Of a stretch of DNA of 64,000 bases, positions 44,318-54,069 are shown one piece after another. The stretch comes from Verrucomicrobiales bacterium. GTDB taxonomy: Bacteria; Verrucomicrobiota; Verrucomicrobiia; Verrucomicrobiales; DEV007. The stretch's first letter is position 1; the number at the start of each line of letters is the position of its first letter. The notes below the pieces were generated by a model that made no database searches, was not told where the DNA came from, and saw only the letters and a program-made list of their open reading frames with translations. The DNA lies in the NCBI GenBank assembly GCA_002698785.1, contig PAAG01000045.1:149479-213478 (forward strand), written 5' to 3'. The position numbers were made by a program, and so were the translations under genes.

Positions 44318-45795
44318 TGGCTCTATTCTCCCTCCTCTCCTTTATGTCGATCCGCGGATCAGGAACCTTGTTTTGCCTCGGAGCCAGTTTGACGCTGGCT
44401 TCCATAACAAGCTGTACCGTCGATCCATCCGAATTGGCAGACTCCAAAGTCGCTGCTGGCAGTAAATACAAAAATGGTTCTGCAAAATCTCAGTTGCTGC
44501 CCGAGGGCCGTTGGTGGGACTGCTTCAATGATCCAGGGCTTAACCAACTGATCAACAAGCTCGATGCCGACAATCCCTCTCTGGCGGTCGCGCTGGCTCG
44601 GTATGATCGGTCACGAGCAGAGCTGGGGCTTTCCAAAGCGGACCAGTTCCCGGTTTTGCGTGGTGGTCTTACCGCAAAGCGGAAGCGCGACTCCGCGAGT
44701 GGAATTTTTGTTCCCCCGAATCTGACCTACAACGAATTTCGAGCCGCTCTAAATCTGAGCTACGAGATCGATCTCTGGGGCCGCGTGCGCGGACTGGTCG
44801 AGGCTGCAAAGGCTGAGTCCGAAGCTGCCTACGCCGATTGGGCGGGTGCCCGACTTTCGCTCCGGGCAGAACTCGCTCGAAACTATTTCCAACTCCGTTA
44901 CCTCGATAGCGAGATCGGAGTAGTCGAGCGGAGCGTTGATCTGCGTAGGGAAAACCTCAAGCTGATCGATGCTCGAGTGCGAGGAGGAGAGATCACCGAC
45001 CTTGATCTTGCTCGTGCGGAAACGGAACTCGAATCAGCTCGCGCCGATTTACTTCAATTGGAACGAGAGCGGGCCGCTGTCTCGAATGCTCTCGCCGCTC
45101 TGGTAGGAGAAGTTCCGGCAACGTTTTCGCTTCCTTCAGGCGGAGTAAAAAATCCCCCGGCGATTCCATCGGGGATTCCCTGCGAATTGTTGTCTCGCCG
45201 ACCGGATATCGTAGCTGCTGACAGGCGCATGGATGCCGCAGCAGAAAGAATCGGTGTTGTAAAAGCAACCTACCTTCCTCGTATCAACCTTGTCGGGATG
45301 GGTGGCCTCTCCAGCTTGAAGCTGTCTGACCTTTTCGACCCGAGCAGTCTCTTCGGCGAAATCGGTCCTGAGGTGGAGGTTCCTCTCTACAACGCAGGGC
45401 GCTCGGGGAACGATTTGGAGCGTGCTTATGCGGAGTCCGATGAAACGGTCGGGCTATACAAAGAGACTGTCTTGAATGCGTTTCGCGAAGTGGAAGACGC
45501 TCTTTCCGCGAACCGTTTCCTGGATCGAGAAATTGTCGCCCACCAGGCGGCTGCCAGCTCGGCGGAGCGTGCAGCGGACCTTTCTCAGAAGCGGTATTCC
45601 GGTGGTCTCGTGAGTTATCTCGAGGTGGTGGATGCGCAGCGAACAGCCTTGGCGGAAAAGCGAGAACTCGTCCGCGCTCGGTCGGCCCGACTTTTGTCGG
45701 CTGTGCAACTTGTTCAAGCTCTTGGTGGTGGGTGGAATGTCCCTGTTTCCACGCCCGAGGCTTATTCACGCAAACGCGTGGACGGCAATCAATGA
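44317..45795 (+). CDS. Outer membrane efflux lipoprotein (OprM/NodT type)
   Basis: 492 residues with a lipobox (ASITSC; Cys near 33), followed by the repeated OEP domains: WWDCFNDPGLNQLI near 70, a first helical pair with YEIDLWGRVRG, and the second repeat with RRPDIVAADRRMDAA and YSGGLVSYLEVVDAQRTAL. It forms the outer-membrane channel of the tripartite pump. The start overlaps the permease stop. A later ATG nine codons in is also possible, since the signal peptide would still be intact. Confidence 0.93.
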   Translation: MALFSLLSFMSIRGSGTLFCLGASLTLASITSCTVDPSELADSKVAAGSKYKNGSAKSQLLPEGRWWDCFNDPGLNQLINKLDADNPSLAVALARYDRSRAELGLSKADQFPVLRGGLTAKRKRDSASGIFVPPNLTYNEFRAALNLSYEIDLWGRVRGLVEAAKAESEAAYADWAGARLSLRAELARNYFQLRYLDSEIGVVERSVDLRRENLKLIDARVRGGEITDLDLARAETELESARADLLQLERERAAVSNALAALVGEVPATFSLPSGGVKNPPAIPSGIPCELLSRRPDIVAADRRMDAAAERIGVVKATYLPRINLVGMGGLSSLKLSDLFDPSSLFGEIGPEVEVPLYNAGRSGNDLERAYAESDETVGLYKETVLNAFREVEDALSANRFLDREIVAHQAAASSAERAADLSQKRYSGGLVSYLEVVDAQRTALAEKRELVRARSARLLSAVQLVQALGGGWNVPVSTPEAYSRKRVDGNQ

Positions 45796-45821
45796 ATTGG
45801 GTGTCGTAATCCATATATTGA

Positions 45822-48116
45822 ATGGTGAGTGTTTTTTCTCAGCGGTTTGTAAAGTTTGCTCTTGGGGCGGGGATTGTCTTTTCCATCCCAGTTTTCTCCC
45901 ATGCTCTTCCCAAAGAGCAGATGAGCGGTTCGGAGTATTTCGAGCGGAAAGTCCGCCCCCTCCTCATCAAGCACTGCTATGACTGCCATTCTGAGCAGGA
46001 GGGTTCACAGAAAGGTGGGCTTCTCCTCGACCGGGAAAGTGGCTGGCTTGAGGGCGGAGACTCTGGCAAAGCAGTCGTTCCCGGACAACTGGGCGCTTCG
46101 CTCTTGATTCAGGCGATCACTCGCAGAAACGAAGATATTGCCATGCCTCCCAAGTATGAGTTGGAGGAGGAGGAAATAAACATCTTCCGCCGGTGGGTTA
46201 AAGATGGCGCCGCCGGTCCAATTGAGGACATGGGCGAAACAGCATTTTCCCAGTTGGGAAATCAGGAAGTGATTTTCGAAAAGGCCGCTGACCACTGGTC
46301 GTTCCAGCCGGTCAAAAAGCCGGAATTACCCGCTGCTGGGAAAGGTCAGGCAATCGACCAACTGATTTTTGCAAAGCTGAAGGAGAAGAGGCTGACTCCA
46401 TCCGAAAAGGCTGACAAACAGACGCTCGTAAGGCGACTTAGCTACGCACTGACGGGGCTCCCGCCCACCGATAAGAAGCTTTTCGAAATGGAGATCGATC
46501 AACTCGTGGAGACCCTCATGGACTCTCCTCAGTTCGGAGAGCACGTCGCTCGTATGTGGCTGGATGTCGCCCGTTACGCCGACACAGCGGGCACCTATCG
46601 TCCGGATACCAAAACGCCCCACTACTACCCCTACGCCTTTACTTACAGGGACTATGTTATCGACGCCTTCAATGCCGATAAACCGTTTAATCAATTCGTG
46701 AAGGAGCAGTTGGCGGCAGACATGATGGAGTTTGCGCCGAACGCTCCCGAGCTCGCAGGTGTTGGCTTTATCGGGGTTTCTCCGCACCGAAACATGAGCG
46801 GAGATTTCGTGGACGATGTCATCGACGCAACGACTCGAGGCTTCCTTGGCATGACTGTTTCCTGCGCGCGCTGCCACGACCACAAGTTCGAGCCGGTCCC
46901 GACCGCCGATTACTATTCGCTCTATGGTGTCTTCAGTTCGGTAAACCGCCCCGAGCCCTGGAAAGAGGAAGAGTTTCCTGAGATTAAGGGATATAAACCT
47001 GCTCCCGGAGAGCTTGCGAGTTATCGCGAAGAGCGAGCAAAGATCGACAAATCAATCGAAGACGCAGGCAAAAAGAAAAAAGGGAACAACCGCTCTCTCG
47101 CCGAGTCCATCGAACAGACGGATCTGGCGGAACTGCTACTTTTTAATAACGGCGCTCCGGCCCGAGCCATCGCAATCACTGAAAAAAAGAGGCCATCAAA
47201 CCCGATGATTTACATACGGGGCGAGCCGAGCAACAAAGGGGATCGTGTACCTCGTCAGTTTTTAAAGATCCTGGACCCTCAGCAAAAGCCGTTCAGCAAA
47301 GACAACAGCGGTCGTCTTGAAGTGGCAGAGAAGATCATTGACCCGAAGAACCCACTGACCGCTCGCGTGTATGTGAATCGCATCTGGGGAATGCTGATGG
47401 GGGACTACATTGTGGACACCCCATCCGATTTCGGTCTGCAGGGTGAAGCGCCCAGTCATCCGGAGCTTCTCGATTATCTGGCTGCGAACTTCATCGAGAA
47501 TGGATGGTCTACCAAACACCTCGTGAAAGAGATCGTTTCTTCAGAGACATTTCAGCAGAGCAGTGAGAATCGAGGCGGAATGGAAGCAATCGACCCGGAG
47601 AACGAATATTACTGGCGAGCCAATCGACAGCGTCTGGGTGTCGAAGAGATGAGGGATTCTTATTTGGCCGTGTCAGGAAATCTTGATCTCAAAGTGCACG
47701 GTCGCCCAGAAGAACTCTGGGGAGACGACTACTCTCACCGCCGAAGCATCTACGGTTACATCAACCGATTCAATCAGGATCCTACCTTGCGTAATTTTGA
47801 TTACCCATCACCGATGCAGACTCAGGGCCAGCGCACAGATAATATCGTTCCGCCTCAGGCCCTGTTCCTGATGAATTCCCCATTCATCATCGATCAGGCA
47901 AAAACGATCGTCGATAAGCTTGGATTCACCGAGAAGACTCCGGAGGAAGAAAAAGTAACAAAGATCTTTGAAGCGGCGTTACAGAGAAAGCCTTCCGTGG
48001 GCGAGGTGAATCGCATCGCGAGATTTGCGGAAATCGAGAATGGGCGAAACGTGGACCCATGGCCGCTGCTAGCGCAGTCGTTGCTGATGTCGAATGAATT
48101 TCTTTACGTGGACTGA
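45822..48116 (+). CDS. DUF1549/DUF1553 protein with cytochrome c motif (PSCyt1-PSCyt2-PSD1)
   Basis: 764 residues: a signal peptide (about 1-28), a PSCyt1 domain with one haem site CYDCH (52-56), then DUF1549 (DHWSFQPVKKP, VRRLSYALTGLPPT) and DUF1553 (ARVYVNRIWGMLMGDYIVDTP). This architecture is almost confined to Planctomycetota and Verrucomicrobiota. Length is at the short end of the family; the middle carries no lectin-like domain. Function is not established; it is thought to act with the adjacent DUF1501 protein in extracytoplasmic polysaccharide breakdown. The DUF1501 gene follows after 6 bases. Confidence 0.9.
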   Translation: MVSVFSQRFVKFALGAGIVFSIPVFSHALPKEQMSGSEYFERKVRPLLIKHCYDCHSEQEGSQKGGLLLDRESGWLEGGDSGKAVVPGQLGASLLIQAITRRNEDIAMPPKYELEEEEINIFRRWVKDGAAGPIEDMGETAFSQLGNQEVIFEKAADHWSFQPVKKPELPAAGKGQAIDQLIFAKLKEKRLTPSEKADKQTLVRRLSYALTGLPPTDKKLFEMEIDQLVETLMDSPQFGEHVARMWLDVARYADTAGTYRPDTKTPHYYPYAFTYRDYVIDAFNADKPFNQFVKEQLAADMMEFAPNAPELAGVGFIGVSPHRNMSGDFVDDVIDATTRGFLGMTVSCARCHDHKFEPVPTADYYSLYGVFSSVNRPEPWKEEEFPEIKGYKPAPGELASYREERAKIDKSIEDAGKKKKGNNRSLAESIEQTDLAELLLFNNGAPARAIAITEKKRPSNPMIYIRGEPSNKGDRVPRQFLKILDPQQKPFSKDNSGRLEVAEKIIDPKNPLTARVYVNRIWGMLMGDYIVDTPSDFGLQGEAPSHPELLDYLAANFIENGWSTKHLVKEIVSSETFQQSSENRGGMEAIDPENEYYWRANRQRLGVEEMRDSYLAVSGNLDLKVHGRPEELWGDDYSHRRSIYGYINRFNQDPTLRNFDYPSPMQTQGQRTDNIVPPQALFLMNSPFIIDQAKTIVDKLGFTEKTPEEEKVTKIFEAALQRKPSVGEVNRIARFAEIENGRNVDPWPLLAQSLLMSNEFLYVD

Positions 48117-48122
48117 TCAGGT

Positions 48123-49541
48123 ATGAATCCTTTTTCAACATTTTCCAGGCGGGAAGCTCTCCAGCGAATTGGATTCGGTATGGGGGCTCTGGCTGCCTCT
48201 GATCTCCTGGCGAACGTCAGGGAAGGCGGAATGGATTCGCCTCTCGCTCCCCGTCATCCTCATTTTCCGGCCAAAGCAAAGAGGGTCATTCACCTCTTCA
48301 TGAATGGCGGACCGTCCCAGATCGACACTTTTGATCACAAGCCGGGGCTGGCAAAGTTCGACGGGAAAGAGTTGCCCGATTCCATCAAGAAGACGCTCCA
48401 GCCAACTCAGCGGAATCGAGTGGGAACGATTTGGGCATCTCCATTTAAATTCTCAAAGCATGGCCAGAGCGGTCTGGAGATTTCCGAGCTTTACCCGAAT
48501 CTCGCAAAGCACGCGGACAAGCTCTGTGTGATTCGCTCGATGGAGAGTGAGATCGCAAACCACTCTCCCGGTTTGCTCATGATGAACTGTGGGCATCCGG
48601 TTCTGTCCCGTCCTAGTGTAGGATCATGGGTCCTCTACGGATTGGGAACAGAAAGTGAAGACCTTCCGGGATATGTGGTTCTTATGCCAAACGGCATGCC
48701 GACCGCTCAGTCCCGAAACTGGACGAGTTCCTTTCTCCCTGGAGTCTATCAAGGCACCCACATTGAAACGAATGCGAAGGGGGGAGAAATGATCCCTCAC
48801 CTCAACCGGAAGGACATTCGATTTGGCACACAGCGAAATCTTCTTGGCCTGACTCGATTCCTCAATCAGGAACACAAGAAAGAGCACCCTGGTGATGAAC
48901 GTCTTGACTCACGTATCCACACGATGGAGCTGGCGTTTCGTATGCAGAGCGCAGCGACAGATGCCTTCGACGTGACGAAAGAGCCTCAGGCAGTTCGTGA
49001 TGCCTACGGCGACACACCGGTAGGACGAAACCTTCTCATGGCTCGCCGCCTCGCAGAGCGCGGAGTTCGCTACGTCCAGTGTTATCACGGAGCCGGCCAA
49101 CCTTGGGATAGTCACTCTGGTTTGATCCCTCGACACCAGAAGCTGGCAGAGGAATCGGATCAACCGATCGCAGCCCTTCTCGAAGATCTCGAACTGCGGG
49201 GGATGCTTGAAGACACTCTAGTCGTCTGGGGCGGAGAAATGGGACGTACTTCTACGATCCAAAAGGGCCCAAGCGATGTGAACAAGATCGGTCGTGATCA
49301 CCATGTCGACGGGTTCACTGTCTGGATGGCTGGTGGCGGTGTAAAAGGCGGAACAGCCTATGGAGAAACTGATGAGTGGGGTCTTGGGATTGCTTCCAAC
49401 CCCGTCCACGTGCACGACCTTCACGCGACGATGCTGCATTTGCTTGGTTTTGATCATAAGAAACTGACCTATCGCTACTCGGGACGGGACTTCCGTCTCA
49501 CCGACGTGCACGGACACGTAGTAGAAGATATTCTGGCCTGA
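48123..49541 (+). CDS. DUF1501 protein, Tat-exported, sulfatase-like fold
   Basis: 472 residues. The N-terminus has a Tat-type signal (FSRREALQRIGFGMGALAASD). The body has family blocks RVIHLFMNGGPSQIDTFDHKPGL, the central LARRLAERGVRYVQCYHGAGQPWDSH and the C-terminal HMLxLLGFDHKKLTYRYSGRDFRLTDV-type ending. DUF1501 proteins share the alkaline-phosphatase/sulfatase fold, and are usually encoded next to DUF1549/DUF1553 proteins as here, but their substrates remain unknown. Confidence 0.9.
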   Translation: MNPFSTFSRREALQRIGFGMGALAASDLLANVREGGMDSPLAPRHPHFPAKAKRVIHLFMNGGPSQIDTFDHKPGLAKFDGKELPDSIKKTLQPTQRNRVGTIWASPFKFSKHGQSGLEISELYPNLAKHADKLCVIRSMESEIANHSPGLLMMNCGHPVLSRPSVGSWVLYGLGTESEDLPGYVVLMPNGMPTAQSRNWTSSFLPGVYQGTHIETNAKGGEMIPHLNRKDIRFGTQRNLLGLTRFLNQEHKKEHPGDERLDSRIHTMELAFRMQSAATDAFDVTKEPQAVRDAYGDTPVGRNLLMARRLAERGVRYVQCYHGAGQPWDSHSGLIPRHQKLAEESDQPIAALLEDLELRGMLEDTLVVWGGEMGRTSTIQKGPSDVNKIGRDHHVDGFTVWMAGGGVKGGTAYGETDEWGLGIASNPVHVHDLHATMLHLLGFDHKKLTYRYSGRDFRLTDVHGHVVEDILA

Positions 49542-49564
49542 CCGGCAGGCAGATGACAGGCCAG
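49533..49564 (+). terminator. Hairpin after DUF1501 gene
   Basis: CTGGCCTG (49533-49540) pairs with CAGGCCAG (49557-49564); a shorter alternative pairs GCCTG (49536-49540) with CAGGC (49546-49550). No U run follows, so termination, if any, is likely weak. Confidence 0.4.
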
Positions 49565-49603
49565 AGAAAATTGGTCACGAAATTTTTGGCGTGAAATAGC
49601 TTC

Positions 49604-49632
49604 TTGTTACTCGCCCCTTGAGTTTCTAGACT
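49604..49632 (+). promoter_or_regulatory. Candidate promoter of the FAD oxidoreductase gene
   Basis: TTGTTA (49604-49609) and TAGACT (49627-49632) match the consensus at four of six positions each, with a 17-base spacer. The GTG start lies only seven bases past the -10, so transcription would begin at about the start codon, giving a leaderless mRNA. Not confirmed. Confidence 0.3.
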
Positions 49633-49638
49633 CTGCGC

Positions 49639-51759
49639 GTGAAAGCGCATACCCGAATCCTATTAACCGGACTTTCGATCCTGACCCTGATCGTCAGTCA
49701 AAACAACTCCCATGCAGAGGAGCAACCCGCTCACGATGTCGTGATTTACGGGGGAACCTCTGCTTCCGTCATCGCCGCCGTTCAGGCGAAGAAAATGGGG
49801 AAATCAGTAATCATCGTCAGCCCGGATATTCACTTGGGCGGCCTGTCGAGCGGCGGTCTGGGCTGGACCGATACTGGCAACAAGGCTGTCATTGGCGGAC
49901 TCTCCCGCGATTTCTACCATCGAATCTGGCAATACTACGACAAAGATGAGAACTGGAAGTTCCAGAAGAAATCTGAATACGGCGGAAAGGGACAAGGCAC
50001 TGATGCTGTCGATCCCGAATACAAGACCATGTGGATCTTCGAGCCCAGCATCGCTGAGAAAGTCTACGAAGACTATGTGAAGGAATTTGATATCCCGGTT
50101 CACCGTGACGAGTGGCTTGATCGTGAGAACGGTGTGGAAGTGAAGGATGGCCGAATCGTCTCGATCACGACGCTCAGTGGAAAGACTTACTCAGGAAAAA
50201 TGTTCCTCGACACCACGTACGAAGGGGATCTTGTCGCAGCGGCTGGTGTGGACTATCACGTCGGACGTGAAGCAAACTCCGAGTATGGCGAAACTTGGAA
50301 TGGCGTTCAGACCGACGTGGACCACCATAAACATCACTTCCAGGCACTCGACAGGCCTGTCAGTCCCTACGTAGATCCTGACGATCCGAGCAGCGGTGTT
50401 CTGGCCCGTATCAGCACTGAGCCTCCTGGTGAAAAAGGCGCAGGCGACCACCGTGTGCAGGCATACTGCTTCCGTATGTGCCTAACAGACCATCCCGAAA
50501 ACCGCATCCCTTTCACGGCGCCCGAAGGTTACGACCCGGAGCAGTATGAGCTTCTCGTCCGTTGTTTTGAAGCCGGTTGGGGAATGGAGGTCTTCAACAA
50601 ATTCGACCCTATCCCGAACCACAAGACAGACACCAACAACCACGGCCCTTTCAGTTTCGATAACATTGGTTACAACTACGAGTATCCTGAAGCCAGCTAC
50701 GAAGAGCGCCGCGAGATCATCAAGGAGCACGAAACCTACCAGAAAGGATTGCTCTACTTCATCGCGACCGACCCTCGCGTCCCGAAAGATGTGCAGGACG
50801 AAATGAATCGCTGGGGCCTTCCCAAAGATGAGTTTCAAGACAATGGGAACTGGTCTCATCAACTCTACATTCGTGAAGCTCGCCGGATGATTGGTGACTT
50901 TGTTATGACGGAGAACGAACTTCGCAAAGTGAAGCCCACTCCTGAGTCAGTCGGCATGGGATCCTACGCGATTGATTCTCACAACACACAGCGTCACATC
51001 GATGAAAATGGTCACGTCCAGAACGAGGGAGACATTGGTGTCAGCACTCGCGGGCCATATGAGATTGCCTATGGTTCACTTGTTCCTAAGAAAGAACAGT
51101 GCACCAACTTGCTCGTGCCGGTTTGTGTTTCCAGTACGCACATCGCATTCGGTTCGATCCGCATGGAGCCTGTCTTCATGATCCTTGGCCAGAGTGCTGC
51201 AACAGCCGCGGCCATGGCGATCGACGAAGACATCGACGTGCAGGACGTCGAGTACGACGCGTTGCGGAAGCGGTTGCTCGAAGACGGACAGATTCTCGAA
51301 TACGACGGCCCGATCGCTGGCGGAAAAGGAACTGCAGTTTCCAAAGTTGAGGGAATCGTTGTGGACGACGAGGCGGCAGAATTCACCGGTTCTTGGAAAA
51401 CCAGTTCTTCAAGTGGTCCATTCGTTGGCTTCGGCTACCACCACGACGATAACGACCGTAAGGGAGAAAGTGTTGCTACTTTCAAAACGACAATCGAAGA
51501 AGCGGGAACTTATAGAGTCAGCCTTGCCTATCCTGGCAGCGGAAACCGTGCATCCAACGTAAAAGTGGAAGTCCAGTATCCCGGAGGATCGAAGACTGTG
51601 ACCATCAACGAGAAGGAATCTCCCTCAGCTGAGCCCTTCGAGGAACTTGCGACAGTCACCTATCCCGCAGGAGCCGAAGCGGTTGTCATCGTCAGCAACG
51701 CTGACACCGACGGCTACGTCGTCGTCGACGCCGTGCAGTGGCTGAAGGTGGAAGAGTAA
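49639..51759 (+). CDS. FAD-dependent oxidoreductase with golvesin-type C-terminal domain
   Basis: 706 residues starting GTG. A signal peptide (about 1-26) precedes a FAD_oxidored domain with VVIYGGTSASVIAAVQAKK (near 33-51), then the middle catalytic part with GDLVAAAGVDYHVGRE. The last ~130 residues (FTGSWKTSSSSGPFVG, then YRVSLAYPGSGNRASNV and VVVDAVQW) match the golvesin/xanthan-lyase C-terminal domain, a carbohydrate-binding beta-sandwich. Such enzymes are frequent in PVC polysaccharide-utilising islands. The protein ends at 51759, immediately next to the stop of the following minus-strand gene, so the two genes touch tail to tail. Confidence 0.88.
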   Translation: MKAHTRILLTGLSILTLIVSQNNSHAEEQPAHDVVIYGGTSASVIAAVQAKKMGKSVIIVSPDIHLGGLSSGGLGWTDTGNKAVIGGLSRDFYHRIWQYYDKDENWKFQKKSEYGGKGQGTDAVDPEYKTMWIFEPSIAEKVYEDYVKEFDIPVHRDEWLDRENGVEVKDGRIVSITTLSGKTYSGKMFLDTTYEGDLVAAAGVDYHVGREANSEYGETWNGVQTDVDHHKHHFQALDRPVSPYVDPDDPSSGVLARISTEPPGEKGAGDHRVQAYCFRMCLTDHPENRIPFTAPEGYDPEQYELLVRCFEAGWGMEVFNKFDPIPNHKTDTNNHGPFSFDNIGYNYEYPEASYEERREIIKEHETYQKGLLYFIATDPRVPKDVQDEMNRWGLPKDEFQDNGNWSHQLYIREARRMIGDFVMTENELRKVKPTPESVGMGSYAIDSHNTQRHIDENGHVQNEGDIGVSTRGPYEIAYGSLVPKKEQCTNLLVPVCVSSTHIAFGSIRMEPVFMILGQSAATAAAMAIDEDIDVQDVEYDALRKRLLEDGQILEYDGPIAGGKGTAVSKVEGIVVDDEAAEFTGSWKTSSSSGPFVGFGYHHDDNDRKGESVATFKTTIEEAGTYRVSLAYPGSGNRASNVKVEVQYPGGSKTVTINEKESPSAEPFEELATVTYPAGAEAVVIVSNADTDGYVVVDAVQWLKVEE

Positions 51760-54048
51760 TCAACTCTCCGGCTTGTCCAGGCTGAGTAACCTGACGCACT
51801 CTTCCAGCAACCAGTTAGGGTGCATGAAAGGTTCGAAGCTAATGTTCTGCCAACGTATACGACGGCTTTCGTCGATGAGGAAGGTGCCGTGAAGGCCCAT
51901 CTGTTCAAAATCGTCGAAAGCCTTATACTGGCGGAAGGAATGGAAAGTCGGATCGGACACCATGGTAAAAGGGAAAGGGTTTTTCCCCTCCGCCGTTTCT
52001 TGAAATGTTTCGGCAAGACCGGCAAGTGAGTCGGTGCTGACGGCAAGGATCTCGATTCCTGCTTCACGATATTTGTCGTAGACCGGAGCAAACTCGTTCA
52101 GTTGCTCCATGCAGTGGCTGCAACCTTTCCCCAGGAAGAAGATCACTAGGACGGGTTTCCCTTCGAAGTCATTCAAAGTGACCGTCTCTGCTTTGGTATT
52201 GGAAAGTGCAATAGGCTTGGCTGCGGGTGGGGTCCAACGGAATGGGCCTAGCGAATCCAGAGGAGGGCGTTCTCCGAGATCGCCGGAAGCCTCTGGCTTT
52301 ACTCGCCACTTTTCAGGAAGTCCCAGATCTTTCGCAATGCCGCTCAGGGAAGCGATGAGCGGAGAAACATCGTCCGAGTTGTAGGCTAGTGTTCGAAGGG
52401 TTTCGAAAGCCTTTTTCGCTTCCTCTTTTTTCCCGGCGGCGTGGAGGATGGAAACCTGGGTAGCCAGAGGGAGCACTTCACCCTCTCCGGATTTCACGGC
52501 ACTTTCAGCCAATTCAATTGCCTTCGCGTTGTCACCTGCTCGATGCCACAGCATTGCATGACGAGCTTTGGCGATATCCTTAAGGTCCGGTAGCACTTTC
52601 TTTGCTGCGTCCAAGTTGGGAGGAGTCTGGGAGAGCGCTTGATAAACGAGGAGATCATTCACGTAGTTCTGGAGGGTTTCGATGTCTTTTTTGAACTCTT
52701 TCTCTGCTGACTCTTTCGCCGTCTTGATTCCTTTCTCGTCTTTGCCGGCATCCTTTGCTTTGGTTTCGGCATCGGCGATCGCTTTGTCTCGTTTCACTTC
52801 TTTCTCCTTCAGTCGTTCTTCGAGATTCCCAAGATGAACATTCGCGCCATCCAAGTTGCCGGTTTCGTATTTCGCGATTCCTACGAACCGGTCGTGCTCG
52901 TTTTGCTTGATAGATTTGTCGTCGGGAACGAGAACTCCTGATTCCGCTTCTCGGATCAGTTCGTCCCACTGCTCGAATCGGACGAGTGTGTCCCGGAGGC
53001 GGATCCTACCATACTGCCAACTGCTTCCAGAAGGATCGTAGGTCGACTCGTCTTCCTCTTTTTTGAACTTCGCGAGGCGCGGAAGGGAAATCATGTTTGT
53101 CGCGAGTTCGACAGACCGCTGGTAATCGCCGAGGAAGTTCAGGTTTCGGATACACCATTCGTTGTTGTGCGCGAAGTTGTGGATCTGGTCGGGCACGATC
53201 TGGTATCGGATCATGTGCTCGTGATCGATTCGCGCAGAGGCCTCTTGTTGCCAGACCGCATCCTGGTAACGGTGAAGCCGAGAGTATATGTGGCCGGGCA
53301 TATGCCACATGTGGGCGATGCCCGGTGCCGAGGGGCCACAGTTTGCAGCGGCTGTCAGGGCCTTCGACGGGATTTCTTTATCCCAAAGGTGGATTTGATA
53401 GTGGTTTGCCGGATGATCGGGATCGAGGGTGAGGATACGATCGACAAGAAGGTTGATCGCGTAGTGACTCGGTATTTCGAGACCCTTCCCGTGATTGTAG
53501 TATATCTGTTTCATCAGGAAGGCCTGTGCCTCGATATCATCAGGATACTCCGTGGCGATCTTTTCGATGGAGCGCACAAACTCTCTCAGGCGCTTTTTCT
53601 TATCGGCCTTTGTATCCTCGAAGTATTTTGCCAACCCATCGATCCACATCTTTTCTCGATCAGAGGCTTGCTCCTTTCGACTGGTCGCTTCTTCGATGAA
53701 ACCTTTGCCGCGTTTGTCGTTCTTGAAGTTTGCCATCGCCATTCCCCAATAGGCCATGGCGCACTCTGGATCGATTAAAGCAACTTGCCGAAAACTGCGC
53801 TCTGCTTCGAAGTCCCAGAATCCGTGCAACTGTCCGACCCCCTGAACGAAGAACTGCTGCGCTTCGTCAGAGTCGGTGGTGACTTCGAAGTGAACGTCAC
53901 CAGTGCCAGGAATCAGCACGGCGGCCTGTCTTGGTCCTTCGTTGAACTCTTCGCCGTGAACGGAATGGCCGAAGGTGGGATCTTCTTCAGCTGTTCCGAT
54001 TAAGAAACAGGAAAATGAGATCAGGGTAACGAGTGCCGAGGCTTTCAT
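51760..54048 (-). CDS. TPR-repeat protein with C-terminal thioredoxin-like (AhpC/TSA) domain
   Basis: 762 residues with a signal peptide (about 1-20). TPR-like helical repeats fill most of the first 580 residues, with a Lys/Glu/Asp-rich helical insert at about 430-470. The C-terminal ~150 residues form a redoxin domain: TLNDFEGKPVLVIFFLGKGCSHCMEQL with a CxxC (about C643, C646). This suggests a periplasmic thiol-disulfide or peroxidase partner. The gene is immediately adjacent (0 bp) to the convergent FAD oxidoreductase gene. No close named family is recognised. Confidence 0.82.
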   Translation of the reverse strand: MKASALVTLISFSCFLIGTAEEDPTFGHSVHGEEFNEGPRQAAVLIPGTGDVHFEVTTDSDEAQQFFVQGVGQLHGFWDFEAERSFRQVALIDPECAMAYWGMAMANFKNDKRGKGFIEEATSRKEQASDREKMWIDGLAKYFEDTKADKKKRLREFVRSIEKIATEYPDDIEAQAFLMKQIYYNHGKGLEIPSHYAINLLVDRILTLDPDHPANHYQIHLWDKEIPSKALTAAANCGPSAPGIAHMWHMPGHIYSRLHRYQDAVWQQEASARIDHEHMIRYQIVPDQIHNFAHNNEWCIRNLNFLGDYQRSVELATNMISLPRLAKFKKEEDESTYDPSGSSWQYGRIRLRDTLVRFEQWDELIREAESGVLVPDDKSIKQNEHDRFVGIAKYETGNLDGANVHLGNLEERLKEKEVKRDKAIADAETKAKDAGKDEKGIKTAKESAEKEFKKDIETLQNYVNDLLVYQALSQTPPNLDAAKKVLPDLKDIAKARHAMLWHRAGDNAKAIELAESAVKSGEGEVLPLATQVSILHAAGKKEEAKKAFETLRTLAYNSDDVSPLIASLSGIAKDLGLPEKWRVKPEASGDLGERPPLDSLGPFRWTPPAAKPIALSNTKAETVTLNDFEGKPVLVIFFLGKGCSHCMEQLNEFAPVYDKYREAGIEILAVSTDSLAGLAETFQETAEGKNPFPFTMVSDPTFHSFRQYKAFDDFEQMGLHGTFLIDESRRIRWQNISFEPFMHPNWLLEECVRLLSLDKPES

Positions 54049-54069
54049 GATGATTGGGAGAGGGGGAAG

